A DNA stretch of 16,982 nt from an uncultured Sphingobacteriales bacterium (GCA_946887085.1 CAMPKG010000025.1:1-16982); one strand, 5' to 3'. Positions 1 through 6,170 are shown, counted from the first letter of the stretch. Numbers and translations are program-made. Notes: generated by a model not told the origin, from the letters alone.

Positions 1-51
1 GGACCCTCTGCTTGTAAGGCAGATGCTCTGAACCAGCTGAGCTATGCTTCC
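1..51 (-). tRNA. tRNA-Val (anticodon TAC), 3' part outside window
   Basis: Read on the minus strand from 51, the sequence gives the acceptor arm GGAAGCA, then TA at positions 8-9, the D-stem GCTC...GAGC, and the anticodon stem TCTGC/GCAGA closing the loop CTTACAA. The anticodon is TAC, which reads valine GTA codons. The D-loop carries the usual GG. The window ends after the variable-region start (GGGTCC), so the T-arm and 3' acceptor strand are not visible. A near-perfect Bacteroidota promoter lies about 18 nt upstream of the 5' end (69-99), which fits a gene read leftward out of the window. Confidence 0.93.
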
Positions 52-68
52 TTTCCCGTTTGGGATTG

Positions 69-99
69 CAAAGATACGTGGCGATTTCATTTTGCCAAA
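69..99 (-). promoter_or_regulatory. Bacteroidota-type promoter for tRNA-Val
   Basis: On the minus strand, TTTG (99-96) is followed by 19 nt and then TATCTTTG (76-69), a full match to the TTTG / TAnnTTTG consensus of the Bacteroidota primary sigma factor. Transcription should start a few bases after 69, leaving a leader of roughly 10-15 nt before the mature tRNA 5' end at 51. Confidence 0.8.
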
Positions 100-184
100 T
101 CGTTTTTTAAAAAAAATAGTTTACAATATGTTGAGTGCCAAAATGCCGCCAGCTTTCTTATTTTCGCCGCACAAAAACAACCAA

Positions 185-1000
185 ATGCAACAACTGCAAC
201 AGATGATAGAAGCCGCCTACCAGGACAGGGAATTGCTGAAAGATAAAACCTACCAGGATGCGGTGCGGGCCGTGATAGAGGAGGTAGATAAAGGCAGGTT
301 GCGCGTTGCCAGCCCTGGTGCCAACGGCTGGGAAGTGAATCAATGGGTAAAACAGGCTATCCTGCTGTATTTCGGCATACAGCCCATGCAAACATGGACG
401 GTTGAGCCCTTTGAGTTTTACGATAAAATGCTGCTGAAAAAGGATTATGCATCGCTAGGCGTACGGGCTGTGCCGCATGCGGTTGCGAGATATGGTGCTT
501 ACGTGGCGCGGAATGTAGTACTGATGCCGTCTTACGTGAATATTGGCGCTTTTGTAGACGAAGGTACCATGGTAGACACCTGGGCTACGGTGGGCTCCTG
601 CGCGCAAATTGGTAAAGGCGTGCACCTGAGTGGTGGCGTGGGGATAGGCGGAGTGCTCGAGCCTTTGCAGGCATCGCCGGTGGTGGTTGAGGACGGGTGT
701 TTCATCGGTTCCCGCTGTATAGTTGTAGAAGGTGTTATCGTGGAAAAAGAGGCGGTGCTAGGCGCAAACGTCGTGCTGACGCAATCGACAAAGATCATAG
801 ATGTAAGCGGCAGCGAACCCGTAGAATACAAAGGCCGCGTACCGGCACGGAGCGTGGTGATCCCCGGCAGTTATACTAAAAAGTTTCCTGCGGGCGACTA
901 CCAGGTAAGTTGTGCGCTGATCATCGGCCAGCGAAAAGCTTCTACCGACTTGAAAACCAGTCTGAACGATGCTTTGCGCGATTTCAACGTCTCAGTTTAA
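185..1000 (+). CDS. dapD: 2,3,4,5-tetrahydropyridine-2,6-dicarboxylate N-succinyltransferase
   Basis: DapD is a cytoplasmic trimeric enzyme that transfers succinyl from succinyl-CoA to tetrahydrodipicolinate in the diaminopimelate/lysine pathway, which also supplies peptidoglycan. From the ATG at 185 the protein is 271 residues, close to the 274 of the E. coli enzyme. The N-terminal helical part (MQQLQQMIEAAYQDRELL, then the RAVIEEVDKGRLRVA region) is followed from about residue 105 by hexapeptide repeats of a left-handed beta-helix, including NIGAFVDEGTMVDTWATVG, QIGKGVHLSGGVGIGGVLEP and VVVEDGCFIGSRCIVVEG, which are hallmark DapD segments. The open frame extends upstream to an ATG at 44 inside the tRNA gene, so the longer start is not credible; ATGs at 128 and 143 are possible but would add residues unlike the family. 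The family match is strong; the exact start is slightly less certain. Confidence 0.95.
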   Translation: MQQLQQMIEAAYQDRELLKDKTYQDAVRAVIEEVDKGRLRVASPGANGWEVNQWVKQAILLYFGIQPMQTWTVEPFEFYDKMLLKKDYASLGVRAVPHAVARYGAYVARNVVLMPSYVNIGAFVDEGTMVDTWATVGSCAQIGKGVHLSGGVGIGGVLEPLQASPVVVEDGCFIGSRCIVVEGVIVEKEAVLGANVVLTQSTKIIDVSGSEPVEYKGRVPARSVVIPGSYTKKFPAGDYQVSCALIIGQRKASTDLKTSLNDALRDFNVSV

Positions 1001-1011
1001 GTTGAAAAATC

Positions 1012-1043
1012 TTTGGTTTTTTGCTCATGCGGCCTGATATTTG
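1012..1043 (+). promoter_or_regulatory. candidate promoter for the 1077-1355 gene
   Basis: TTTG at 1012-1015 is followed by exactly 20 nt and then GATATTTG at 1036-1043, one mismatch from TAnnTTTG. The predicted start of transcription is about 25-30 nt upstream of the ATG at 1077. There is no clear Shine-Dalgarno sequence in the AT-rich leader. Confidence 0.5.
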
Positions 1044-1076
1044 CAGTGCATTTTGATAAGAGAGAAATAATAAATT

Positions 1077-1355
1077 ATGTTGCATTATTACCTGAACGAG
1101 TATACACCCTATATGATACTTGGCATTGTGGGGTTATTCGCGATCGTTAAGTTGTTCAAGATCAAAACCGCGGGGTTGGACCAGGCGGGCCAGGTGTTCA
1201 TGGAGTCGCTCGGTATCTATAGCGAGCAGTCCATCCGCAACACGTTTCATAAGCACAGAAAGAGTTATTACAAGGCCAGCAACCGCATCAATACGCTCTT
1301 TTACGCGGTATTGGTAGTTGCCCTTGGAATATATCTTTTTGTCAGGATGATCTGA
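1077..1355 (+). CDS. small two-helix membrane protein, function unknown
   Basis: This is a 92-residue protein that I do not recognise. Two hydrophobic segments are visible, at roughly residues 11-27 (YMILGIVGLFAIVKLF) and 73-91 (TLFYAVLVVALGIYLFVRM). The stretch between them is basic and hydrophilic and contains NTFHKHRKSYYKASNRIN, so both ends probably sit on one side with a charged loop of about 45 residues. It lies between dapD and tatA on the same strand, each separated by about 75-100 nt and apparently with its own promoter, so an operon is not implied. The size and composition look like a real gene rather than a chance frame. Confidence 0.7.
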   Translation: MLHYYLNEYTPYMILGIVGLFAIVKLFKIKTAGLDQAGQVFMESLGIYSEQSIRNTFHKHRKSYYKASNRINTLFYAVLVVALGIYLFVRMI

Positions 1356-1432
1356 GGTGAAATGTTTCTGAATCCATAATTATATGTTTCGGGTCGATCC
1401 CGATCGTTTCTGCAATTAGCGGAGAAATAGCC

Positions 1433-1440
1433 TAACTTTG
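1433..1440 (+). promoter_or_regulatory. -7 promoter element of tatA
   Basis: TAACTTTG at 1433-1440 fits TAnnTTTG exactly. The -33 element is poor: CTG at 1410-1412 lies at the right 20 nt distance. Transcription would begin near 1445, only about 5-12 nt before the possible starts at 1450 (GTG) and 1456 (ATG), so the leader is very short. Confidence 0.5.
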
Positions 1441-1455
1441 CATTAAATCGTGATA

Positions 1456-1647
1456 ATGAACATTCAACCTCAATTATTGATCTCAATGCCAAGTGGCGGC
1501 GAATGGATCTGGATAGCGCTGATCATCATTGTGCTTTTTGGTGCTAAAAAGATACCCGGTCTGATGAGCGGCCTTGGAAAGGGCATTAAGGAATTCAAGG
1601 ATGCCAAGGACGGCAAAGACGATGCTAAAGAAATAGAAAGTAAATAA
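1456..1647 (+). CDS. tatA: Sec-independent protein translocase subunit TatA
   Basis: TatA is the pore-forming subunit of the twin-arginine translocase, which exports folded proteins across the inner membrane. From the ATG at 1456 the protein has 63 residues: a short N-terminal segment, one transmembrane helix (EWIWIALIIIVLFGAKKIPG, about residues 15-34), the FGxxKxP hinge, an amphipathic helix (LMSGLGKGIKEFKDA) and a highly charged Lys/Asp tail. This is the standard TatA/E layout. A GTG two codons upstream (1450) is in frame but the ATG is the simpler choice. No tatC lies nearby, which is common in this phylum. The gene ends in a strong bidirectional terminator shared with the convergent response-regulator gene. 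Confidence 0.93.
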   Translation: MNIQPQLLISMPSGGEWIWIALIIIVLFGAKKIPGLMSGLGKGIKEFKDAKDGKDDAKEIESK

Positions 1648-1681
1648 TAAGAAAAGCCCCACAAATGCGGGGTTTTTCTTA
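1648..1681. terminator. bidirectional terminator between tatA and the response regulator
   Basis: The arm AAGAAAAGCCCC (1649-1660) pairs with GGGGTTTTTCTT (1669-1680) around an 8-nt loop; one G-U pair interrupts an otherwise continuous stem, and 1648/1681 can add another pair. A-rich and T-rich flanks give a U-tract in both directions. The stop codon of the minus-strand response-regulator gene (1679-1681) lies inside the stem. Confidence 0.88.
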
Positions 1682-2347
1682 TTGTGCGCGGACTACATTT
1701 ATGAGTCCGTATTTTATGGCAAAAAGCACAAGCCCGGTCTTTGACTTAATGTTGAATTTCTCGAATATCGCCTCCCGGTATCCATCCACTGTACGACGGC
1801 TTACACCCATTTGATCGGCAATCTGTTCATAGGTAAGTTCGTTCTCGTTACACACGAGCTGCAGGAATTGTTTCTCGCGGTCCGTAAGTTGTGCGGCCAC
1901 TTGTTCTTTCTCATCTTTTACATCCTTCTTTTCGGTGGTAAGTGCTTTTATCAGCATCTCGTTGTGGTAGTAGCCTGTGTTGAGTACATCGTCTATCGCT
2001 TTCTTGATAACGTCTGCCGTACTGCTCTTAGGCAGGTAGCCACGTATACCGGTTCGGAAGAGCTCGATGATGATCTTTTCCTCCGTTTCCCAGGTGAGCA
2101 TAAGCACCGGTACGGTCACACCAAGCTTCTTCAGTTCGCGGACTGTTTCGGCGCCATCCATCACGGGCATGGTCAGGTCCATGATGATCAGGTCGGGCGG
2201 ATCCTGTAGAGGGAAACTGTCTATTAGTTCTTTCCCATGGTCATATTGCTGGGTGATGGTATAGCCCATTTTTTCAATGAGGATCTTCAACCCGTTACGA
2301 ACTATCGGGTGATCATCTACCAGGTATATGGATGCTTTTTTCGCCAT
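1679..2347 (-). CDS. two-component response regulator, NarL/LuxR type
   Basis: A DNA-binding response regulator of 222 residues. The receiver domain (about 5-125) has the acidic pair D11/D12, the phosphorylation site D57 in LIIMDLTMP, the switch threonine T84 in VLMLTWE, and the conserved lysine K107 in GYLPKSS. A charged linker (138-150) leads to a LuxR-type helix-turn-helix at about 154-215, with LTDREKQFLQL, then YEQIADQMGVSRRTVDGYR. All residues needed for phosphotransfer are present, so it should be an active partner of the histidine kinase encoded 2 nt upstream. Its target genes cannot be read from the window; the co-transcribed membrane proteins are an obvious possibility. Confidence 0.95.
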   Translation of the reverse strand: MAKKASIYLVDDHPIVRNGLKILIEKMGYTITQQYDHGKELIDSFPLQDPPDLIIMDLTMPVMDGAETVRELKKLGVTVPVLMLTWETEEKIIIELFRTGIRGYLPKSSTADVIKKAIDDVLNTGYYHNEMLIKALTTEKKDVKDEKEQVAAQLTDREKQFLQLVCNENELTYEQIADQMGVSRRTVDGYREAIFEKFNIKSKTGLVLFAIKYGLINVVRAQ

Positions 2348-2349
2348 GG

Positions 2350-3126
2350 TTAAATATTAGTTTCTGAAAGTGTGAATGTACTGCCTTTGCCTATAGCAGT
2401 GTCAATATGAAAATGCAAACGCGCAAGGGCAGCCCGTTTGGTCATGTTTTTTAGTCCCGCGCCGCCGCCTGACTTCATTGTCTGCGGTAGGTTAAAGCCC
2501 TCGCCATCGTCGCTAAGTATCAGGCTGAATTTATCGCCTGCTTTCAGTTGAATATAGATATTCTTTGCACGGGCGTGCTTTAAAATATTATTAAGAAGCT
2601 CCTGGAATATGCGGAAGGCCATCATTCGCTGGTCTTTATCCAGCTTAGGTTCTGTCCCGTCACTCTCGAAGTTGATGGCTATTTTCCTGAATATGCGCAG
2701 CCTGTTCACTTCCTGATCTATCATCTTCATCAGCCCGTTCTGTTCAAGCACATCGCTGTTGAGGCTGTGGCTGAGTAAGCGTACATGTTGTATGATATCC
2801 GTGAGCGTGGAATCTATCGATGCCAGTGTAGGGAGGATGTCCGGGTTATCCAGTTTCTCCTGCTCTATTTGTATGCGCATTACGGTCAGTAGCTGGCCTA
2901 TGTTGTCGTGCAGCTCGCGCGATATATTGTTCAGCGTTTGCTCCTGCACCTCATTCTCTACCGCGCGCAGCTCCTTTTCGTAGTTTGATTGCATCAGCGC
3001 CATCTTCACTTCCTGCTGCACATGCCGCCTGTTGGCAAGAAACATGGTGATGATAACCCCCGCAATAAGCAGCAGGATCAACAGGGTGGTGACGACTATA
3101 GTAAATGCTATATCGTTATCGAACAT
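2350..3126 (-). CDS. sensor histidine kinase with one membrane helix (HisKA_3 type)
   Basis: From the ATG at 3126 the protein has 258 residues. It has one hydrophobic helix at about 7-30 and no extracellular or PAS-like sensor region, then a coiled-coil-like stretch (35-65). The dimerisation/phosphoacceptor motif ISRELHDNIGQLL holds the phosphorylated histidine H73. The ATPase domain shows the N-box FRIFQELLNNILKHARA (171-187), the G1 box LSDDGEGF (204-211) and the glycine-rich G2 loop GGGAGLKNM (220-228). This is the HisKA_3/HATPase_c arrangement that pairs with NarL-type regulators. The frame stays open upstream to 3186, but that stretch lies inside the preceding gene; the 3126 start gives an 11-nt overlap with it and places the membrane helix at the N-terminus. 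With no sensing domain of its own, it probably takes its signal from another protein, the upstream seven-helix protein being the first candidate (inference). Confidence 0.93.
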   Translation of the reverse strand: MFDNDIAFTIVVTTLLILLLIAGVIITMFLANRRHVQQEVKMALMQSNYEKELRAVENEVQEQTLNNISRELHDNIGQLLTVMRIQIEQEKLDNPDILPTLASIDSTLTDIIQHVRLLSHSLNSDVLEQNGLMKMIDQEVNRLRIFRKIAINFESDGTEPKLDKDQRMMAFRIFQELLNNILKHARAKNIYIQLKAGDKFSLILSDDGEGFNLPQTMKSGGGAGLKNMTKRAALARLHFHIDTAIGKGSTFTLSETNI

Positions 3127-3775
3127 TATTCCGTGATTTGACTTCGGCCAGTTGCTCTCTCCCGGCAAGATAAAATGCAAGTCCAACCATGGGGTAGCGT
3201 AACTGGTTTAGTATTTGGGTGATGACAAAGAGCTTGCTTAACAGCGCGGGGTTATTCTCGTACATATAGCTGAACATGCTGTAGTAGGGCAGGTTGCCGC
3301 CAAAAAACAGCAGTACCGATAAGCAAAGCCAGAATACCGGTTGAATTGCCAGCTTCTCTGTGTTGAACGAAAGTTGCAATAATACCGTAATGAAGATAAC
3401 TACCAGTGCAGTTGCGATGGCGGTAAGCGCCGGCGAAGGATGAACATCGATACCGTTCCTGTATATAAGAACCAGCCAGATGAGGCTTGGGATCAGCAAC
3501 AGCAGCGTAAAGGCTGCGCGTAGTCTTACATTTTTCAGGAGCAGTATGCCGGCGAGTCCTACTACCCATAACTCTGCCAGCCAATAATAGTTGAACAGCC
3601 ACAGATTGTGCGCATGGTATCTTACAACAATATACCTGCCCGTCACTTCAGCCATCATGCCCAGGAATACCTGCAGCATGGCCAGCCGGAAGGGCGGCGT
3701 AAGCTGGCGAAAAAACATCAGGCCGATAACGAGCGCTAATACCTTTCCCCAAATAATGGCAGCGAGTTCAAGCAT
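3116..3775 (-). CDS. seven-helix membrane protein, unknown family (copy 2)
   Basis: A very hydrophobic 219-residue protein with about seven membrane segments (approximately 3-22, 30-50, 57-80, 87-105, 116-135, 145-165, 180-204). I recognise no named family. Conserved-looking motifs, defined by comparison with the neighbouring gene at 3830-4492, are NLWLFNYYWLAE (57-68), IYRNG (104-108), PVFW (146-149), NLPY near 161-164 and RYPMVGLAFYLAG (193-205). Its 3' end overlaps the histidine kinase start by 11 nt, so the two are almost certainly translationally coupled. There is no catalytic motif; a receptor-like or signal-transducing role for the kinase is inference from position and topology only. 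Confidence 0.85.
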   Translation of the reverse strand: MLELAAIIWGKVLALVIGLMFFRQLTPPFRLAMLQVFLGMMAEVTGRYIVVRYHAHNLWLFNYYWLAELWVVGLAGILLLKNVRLRAAFTLLLLIPSLIWLVLIYRNGIDVHPSPALTAIATALVVIFITVLLQLSFNTEKLAIQPVFWLCLSVLLFFGGNLPYYSMFSYMYENNPALLSKLFVITQILNQLRYPMVGLAFYLAGREQLAEVKSRNNVR

Positions 3776-3784
3776 TTCGCCATA

Positions 3785-3814
3785 AAAATATAAAAAAGGC
3801 GCGCTATGTTGCCA
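3785..3814 (-). promoter_or_regulatory. possible promoter for the 3116-3775 gene
   Basis: On the minus strand TATATTTT (3792-3785) is one mismatch from TAnnTTTG, and a TTG lies about 20 nt upstream near 3812-3814. Transcription would begin only a few bases before the ATG at 3775, giving a nearly leaderless message. If real, the kinase, regulator and this membrane protein could be transcribed apart from the 3830-4492 gene. Confidence 0.35.
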
Positions 3815-3829
3815 ATAGATAGCTGAAAA

Positions 3830-4492
3830 TTAATGCGTTAGACTAGTATCTGCCTCGTAGTTCGCGTTTTTGCCGTGTAAGTAAAAGGCAAGACCGACAA
3901 GAGGATAACGGATGTAGTTTAATAGAAGGATAATATTAAATAGGGAGTCAGTCAACTCCATAGATATGGACATCAGATAATTCTCAAGGCCTTTATATGG
4001 AAGGTAGCAGCCAAAATAAATTATTACCGATAATGAGAACCAAAACACAGGGTCACTGATTACCTTTTTGCTTGCCAAAACGCTGCTATTGAATAACACT
4101 GCTAAATAGGACATTACCAATACTATCCCACCCAATAAATAAAAGGTGTTTGTAAGTGTCTTCAAACCGTTACGTTGAATCGTCATTACCCATATAATCG
4201 AAAGGCCAACGAGTAATAATGCGACGATCCGTTTAATCAGGCTATTGTTTACTAGCATGGTTGCAATTATACCGAGCAGTAGTATTTCTACTAACATATA
4301 GATATTGCAAAGCCAAACATTCTCGCCATAAATCGAAATCAGATAAGTTTCGCCAAGCTCACATACAAGAGCTGCAACGACTTGGGTGAAAGCGAGTTTA
4401 AATGGGAGCGAGAGGCTGTTCCAACTGAAAATCCCGGCTAGCAATGCACATACTTTGACAAAAAGGGCAGCAATAAACAAAAAAAAATGCAT
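3830..4492 (-). CDS. seven-helix membrane protein, unknown family (copy 1)
   Basis: A 220-residue, very hydrophobic protein and a clear paralogue of the 3116-3775 product. The two share length, helix pattern and ordered motifs: KVxALxxG near the first helix, then PFKLA, NVWLCNIYMLVE (59-70 region), IQRNG, DPVFWFSLSVIIYFG (147-161) and LNYIRYPLVGLAFYLHGK (191-208). Identity elsewhere is low, so the duplication is old. The start at 4492 matches the paralogue to within two residues. The coding sequence is visibly richer in A and T than its neighbours. It lies 54 nt upstream of copy 2 on the same strand. A 13-bp inverted repeat spans its start codon (see 4484-4534). Function is unknown. Confidence 0.82.
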   Translation of the reverse strand: MHFFLFIAALFVKVCALLAGIFSWNSLSLPFKLAFTQVVAALVCELGETYLISIYGENVWLCNIYMLVEILLLGIIATMLVNNSLIKRIVALLLVGLSIIWVMTIQRNGLKTLTNTFYLLGGIVLVMSYLAVLFNSSVLASKKVISDPVFWFSLSVIIYFGCYLPYKGLENYLMSISMELTDSLFNIILLLNYIRYPLVGLAFYLHGKNANYEADTSLTH

Positions 4493-4534
4493 AGGCAGTT
4501 TACAGCGCTAATTTATAAAAAGCCTATGCATTTT
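4479..4534 (-). terminator. hairpin with T-tract overlapping the start codon of the 3830-4492 gene
   Basis: GCCTATGCATTTT (4522-4534) and AAAATGCATAGGC (4484-4496) are perfect 13-bp inverted copies separated by 25 nt. Read on the minus strand, the hairpin begins 12 nt after the stop of the 4547-5344 gene and runs straight into nine consecutive T (4487-4479), the layout of an intrinsic terminator. Its 3' arm contains the ATG (4492-4490) of the next gene. It could terminate the upstream gene, attenuate the downstream one, or block its ribosome access. Confidence 0.6.
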
Positions 4535-4546
4535 ACTACCAAAGTA

Positions 4547-5344
4547 TTACATCGTAGGTGGAGGCGTTGCGTACATGTTGCACCTTGGTGGGCATTGAGC
4601 ACTTAAATCTGCTCCCTTATAATGGAATATCGCTACCGAATTCTCGTTATCCAAAAGATCCGTTCCATTCACGTTCAGATAAAGCACCAGCCCGTGCGGC
4701 CACAATACGGAAGAACTGCCCGGTTCCAGTTCGGTATAGGAGCATGAAGCAAATTTTAAAAGAACTGTATCAGGCGGGTCTTGTGGGGCACCGTTATCCT
4801 GGTACATCTGGTAGATCTCACTCAGCCACGGGAAGGTCAATGTGCGAACAAACTTCAATCCACCATCTTGCGAAAGCTGCTCGGCCAGCGCTTCCGTAGG
4901 TACGGGCTTATATTCAAATGAGTCAAGATAAACCTGGTCCAGCAATGTGCCTGGGTTGTCAGGAAATGCTGCACCTTCCCGCAGAACGTACCATAATTCA
5001 TTATTGTTGCTCAGCAACTGGTATACCTGGCTATTGTATTCGGTGATCGTTGTAAGCTGCATCTGGCAAACCTGTAGTTTCAGGAAAAGCGCGTTATCAT
5101 TAGGATCATAGCTGTGGATGAACCGCAGGGCAATGTCTGATTCAGGCACTCCAGGATACTGTAGTTTGTAATTGTCCACTATGGCCTGGAAATCATTCCA
5201 GTTGAGGCTGAAGTCTGCAATGAAATCGGAATTGCCACCCAGGAGGTAATAATGTGAATGGAAATTGACCATACCGCTCTGAAGCTTGTCGGCAGAAACG
5301 GTAAATGAAGCGGGGTCAGATGTGTTGTCGATACGTACTGGCAT
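4547..5344 (-). CDS. hypothetical protein, unrecognised
   Basis: A 265-residue protein that I cannot assign. It has no signal peptide or membrane helix, so it is presumably cytoplasmic. It begins MPVRIDNTSDPASFTVSADK and is rich in aromatic and acidic residues (for example HSHYYLLGG near 28-36 and ELWYVLREG near the middle). Its C-terminal end carries a CPPRC pair followed by a Pro-rich tail (ATPPPTM). The frame is open up to 5932, but that extension lies antisense to the 5564-6133 gene and its composition is not protein-like, so the ATG at 5344 is chosen. It is divergent from the 5564 gene across 219 nt. The coding sequence looks genuine from its composition; no function is proposed. Confidence 0.72.
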   Translation of the reverse strand: MPVRIDNTSDPASFTVSADKLQSGMVNFHSHYYLLGGNSDFIADFSLNWNDFQAIVDNYKLQYPGVPESDIALRFIHSYDPNDNALFLKLQVCQMQLTTITEYNSQVYQLLSNNNELWYVLREGAAFPDNPGTLLDQVYLDSFEYKPVPTEALAEQLSQDGGLKFVRTLTFPWLSEIYQMYQDNGAPQDPPDTVLLKFASCSYTELEPGSSSVLWPHGLVLYLNVNGTDLLDNENSVAIFHYKGADLSAQCPPRCNMYATPPPTM

Positions 5345-5427
5345 AAAAAGAATTTTTTCCAAAATACGTAAAGGATTATTTATCTGCCAACCGTGAAAAC
5401 TACCCCCAATGCGCTGCATATAGTCAC

Positions 5428-5459
5428 CTTGTAGCGGCTTTTGGCGTTCAGCAACTTTG
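5428..5459 (+). promoter_or_regulatory. candidate promoter for the SprT-like gene
   Basis: TTG at 5429-5431 is followed by 20 nt and then CAACTTTG (5452-5459), one mismatch from TAnnTTTG. Transcription would begin near 5465, leaving a leader of about 100 nt before the ATG at 5564, longer than for other genes here. The leader contains a 23-codon open frame (5475-5546). Confidence 0.45.
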
Positions 5460-5563
5460 TATCGCAGTGCTGGAATGGCTATGCGGCATTTACAGCCCCT
5501 GCAGGCCTTATCGCCAACAACCGAAAACCCTGTCATTTTTTTATAACCCTTAATAGAAAGATA

Positions 5564-6133
5564 ATGGTACGTATCAACTACAGCGGCTTTAATAAAAAGC
5601 TCCGTCTCGCGGTCAACAATGTGAATAACCTGCTGCAGCAGGAGTATTTTTATAAAGGCATACAGCGGCATACCGCCTTCGACCTCGCAGATATTACGCC
5701 TTCGCAACTGGCGGGGTTGATGCAGATCGCGGATTTTGAAATGAGCGTGGACCTTTACTATTCTATCTTCCCGTTCAACAATGTGCTGGTGTCTGACAAT
5801 AGGGAGAATCTCTATTGCATACGACTGAACAAATGGAATATCAACCAGCCGATAGAGGTACTTTGCAACGCGCTGATGCACCAGTGTGTACATGCTGTGA
5901 ATGCACATTTCCCCCAGTTCAATTTCGGACACGGGGATAATGGCCTCGATGGCAAAGAGAACACGGCGCCTTTCTGGATAGCCACATTAGCCGAAAGCTT
6001 CATTGCGGCGGACAATAGCATATACAATGCAATGGCCTCGGATGAGGTGACCACGATACCCTTCCTTCACAATTTTATTGTCACCGAAGCAAAACGGGTA
6101 ATGGTACCGGTGCTAAGCAAAAACAGGTCGTGA
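5564..6133 (+). CDS. SprT-like protein with altered HExxH motif (HQCVH)
   Basis: A 189-residue soluble protein. The central part resembles zinc metallopeptidases of the SprT-like type: the sequence LMHQCVHAVNA (residues 104-114) sits where these have HExxH, and GHG (122-124) follows 13 residues later, where a third ligand/HG motif is expected. H106, H110 and H123 are present, but the catalytic glutamate is replaced by glutamine (Q107, codon CAG at 5882-5884), a single-base change from GAG. The protein may therefore bind zinc without cleaving peptide bonds, or the resemblance may be superficial. The start at 5564 (MVRINYSGFNKK) is preferred over an upstream ATG at 5441 because the predicted transcription start lies after it. 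It is convergent with the 6171-6422 gene, with a terminator between. Confidence 0.7.
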   Translation: MVRINYSGFNKKLRLAVNNVNNLLQQEYFYKGIQRHTAFDLADITPSQLAGLMQIADFEMSVDLYYSIFPFNNVLVSDNRENLYCIRLNKWNINQPIEVLCNALMHQCVHAVNAHFPQFNFGHGDNGLDGKENTAPFWIATLAESFIAADNSIYNAMASDEVTTIPFLHNFIVTEAKRVMVPVLSKNRS

Positions 6134-6155
6134 TAGTCCACAACCTGTTTTTATT
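6121..6155 (+). terminator. intrinsic terminator of the SprT-like gene
   Basis: AAACAGGT (6121-6128) pairs with ACCTGTTT (6143-6150), with GTG/CAC (6130-6132/6139-6141) able to pair inside. The stem is followed by TTATTT and a run of TTC triplets. The hairpin includes the end of the coding sequence and its TGA stop. Confidence 0.7.
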
Positions 6156-6170
6156 TCTTCTTCTTCTTAG

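Noticed and set aside
44..184. Upstream extension of dapD to an ATG at 44
   Set aside because: The start lies inside the tRNA-Val gene and the added residues are unlike DapD; the family N-terminus begins at 185.
1389..1401. CGGG/CCCG hairpin between the 1077-1355 gene and tatA as a terminator
   Set aside because: Only four base pairs and no T-tract.
5345..5932. Minus-strand extension of the 4547-5344 gene to 5932
   Set aside because: It is antisense to the well-formed 5564-6133 coding sequence, and its residue composition is not protein-like.
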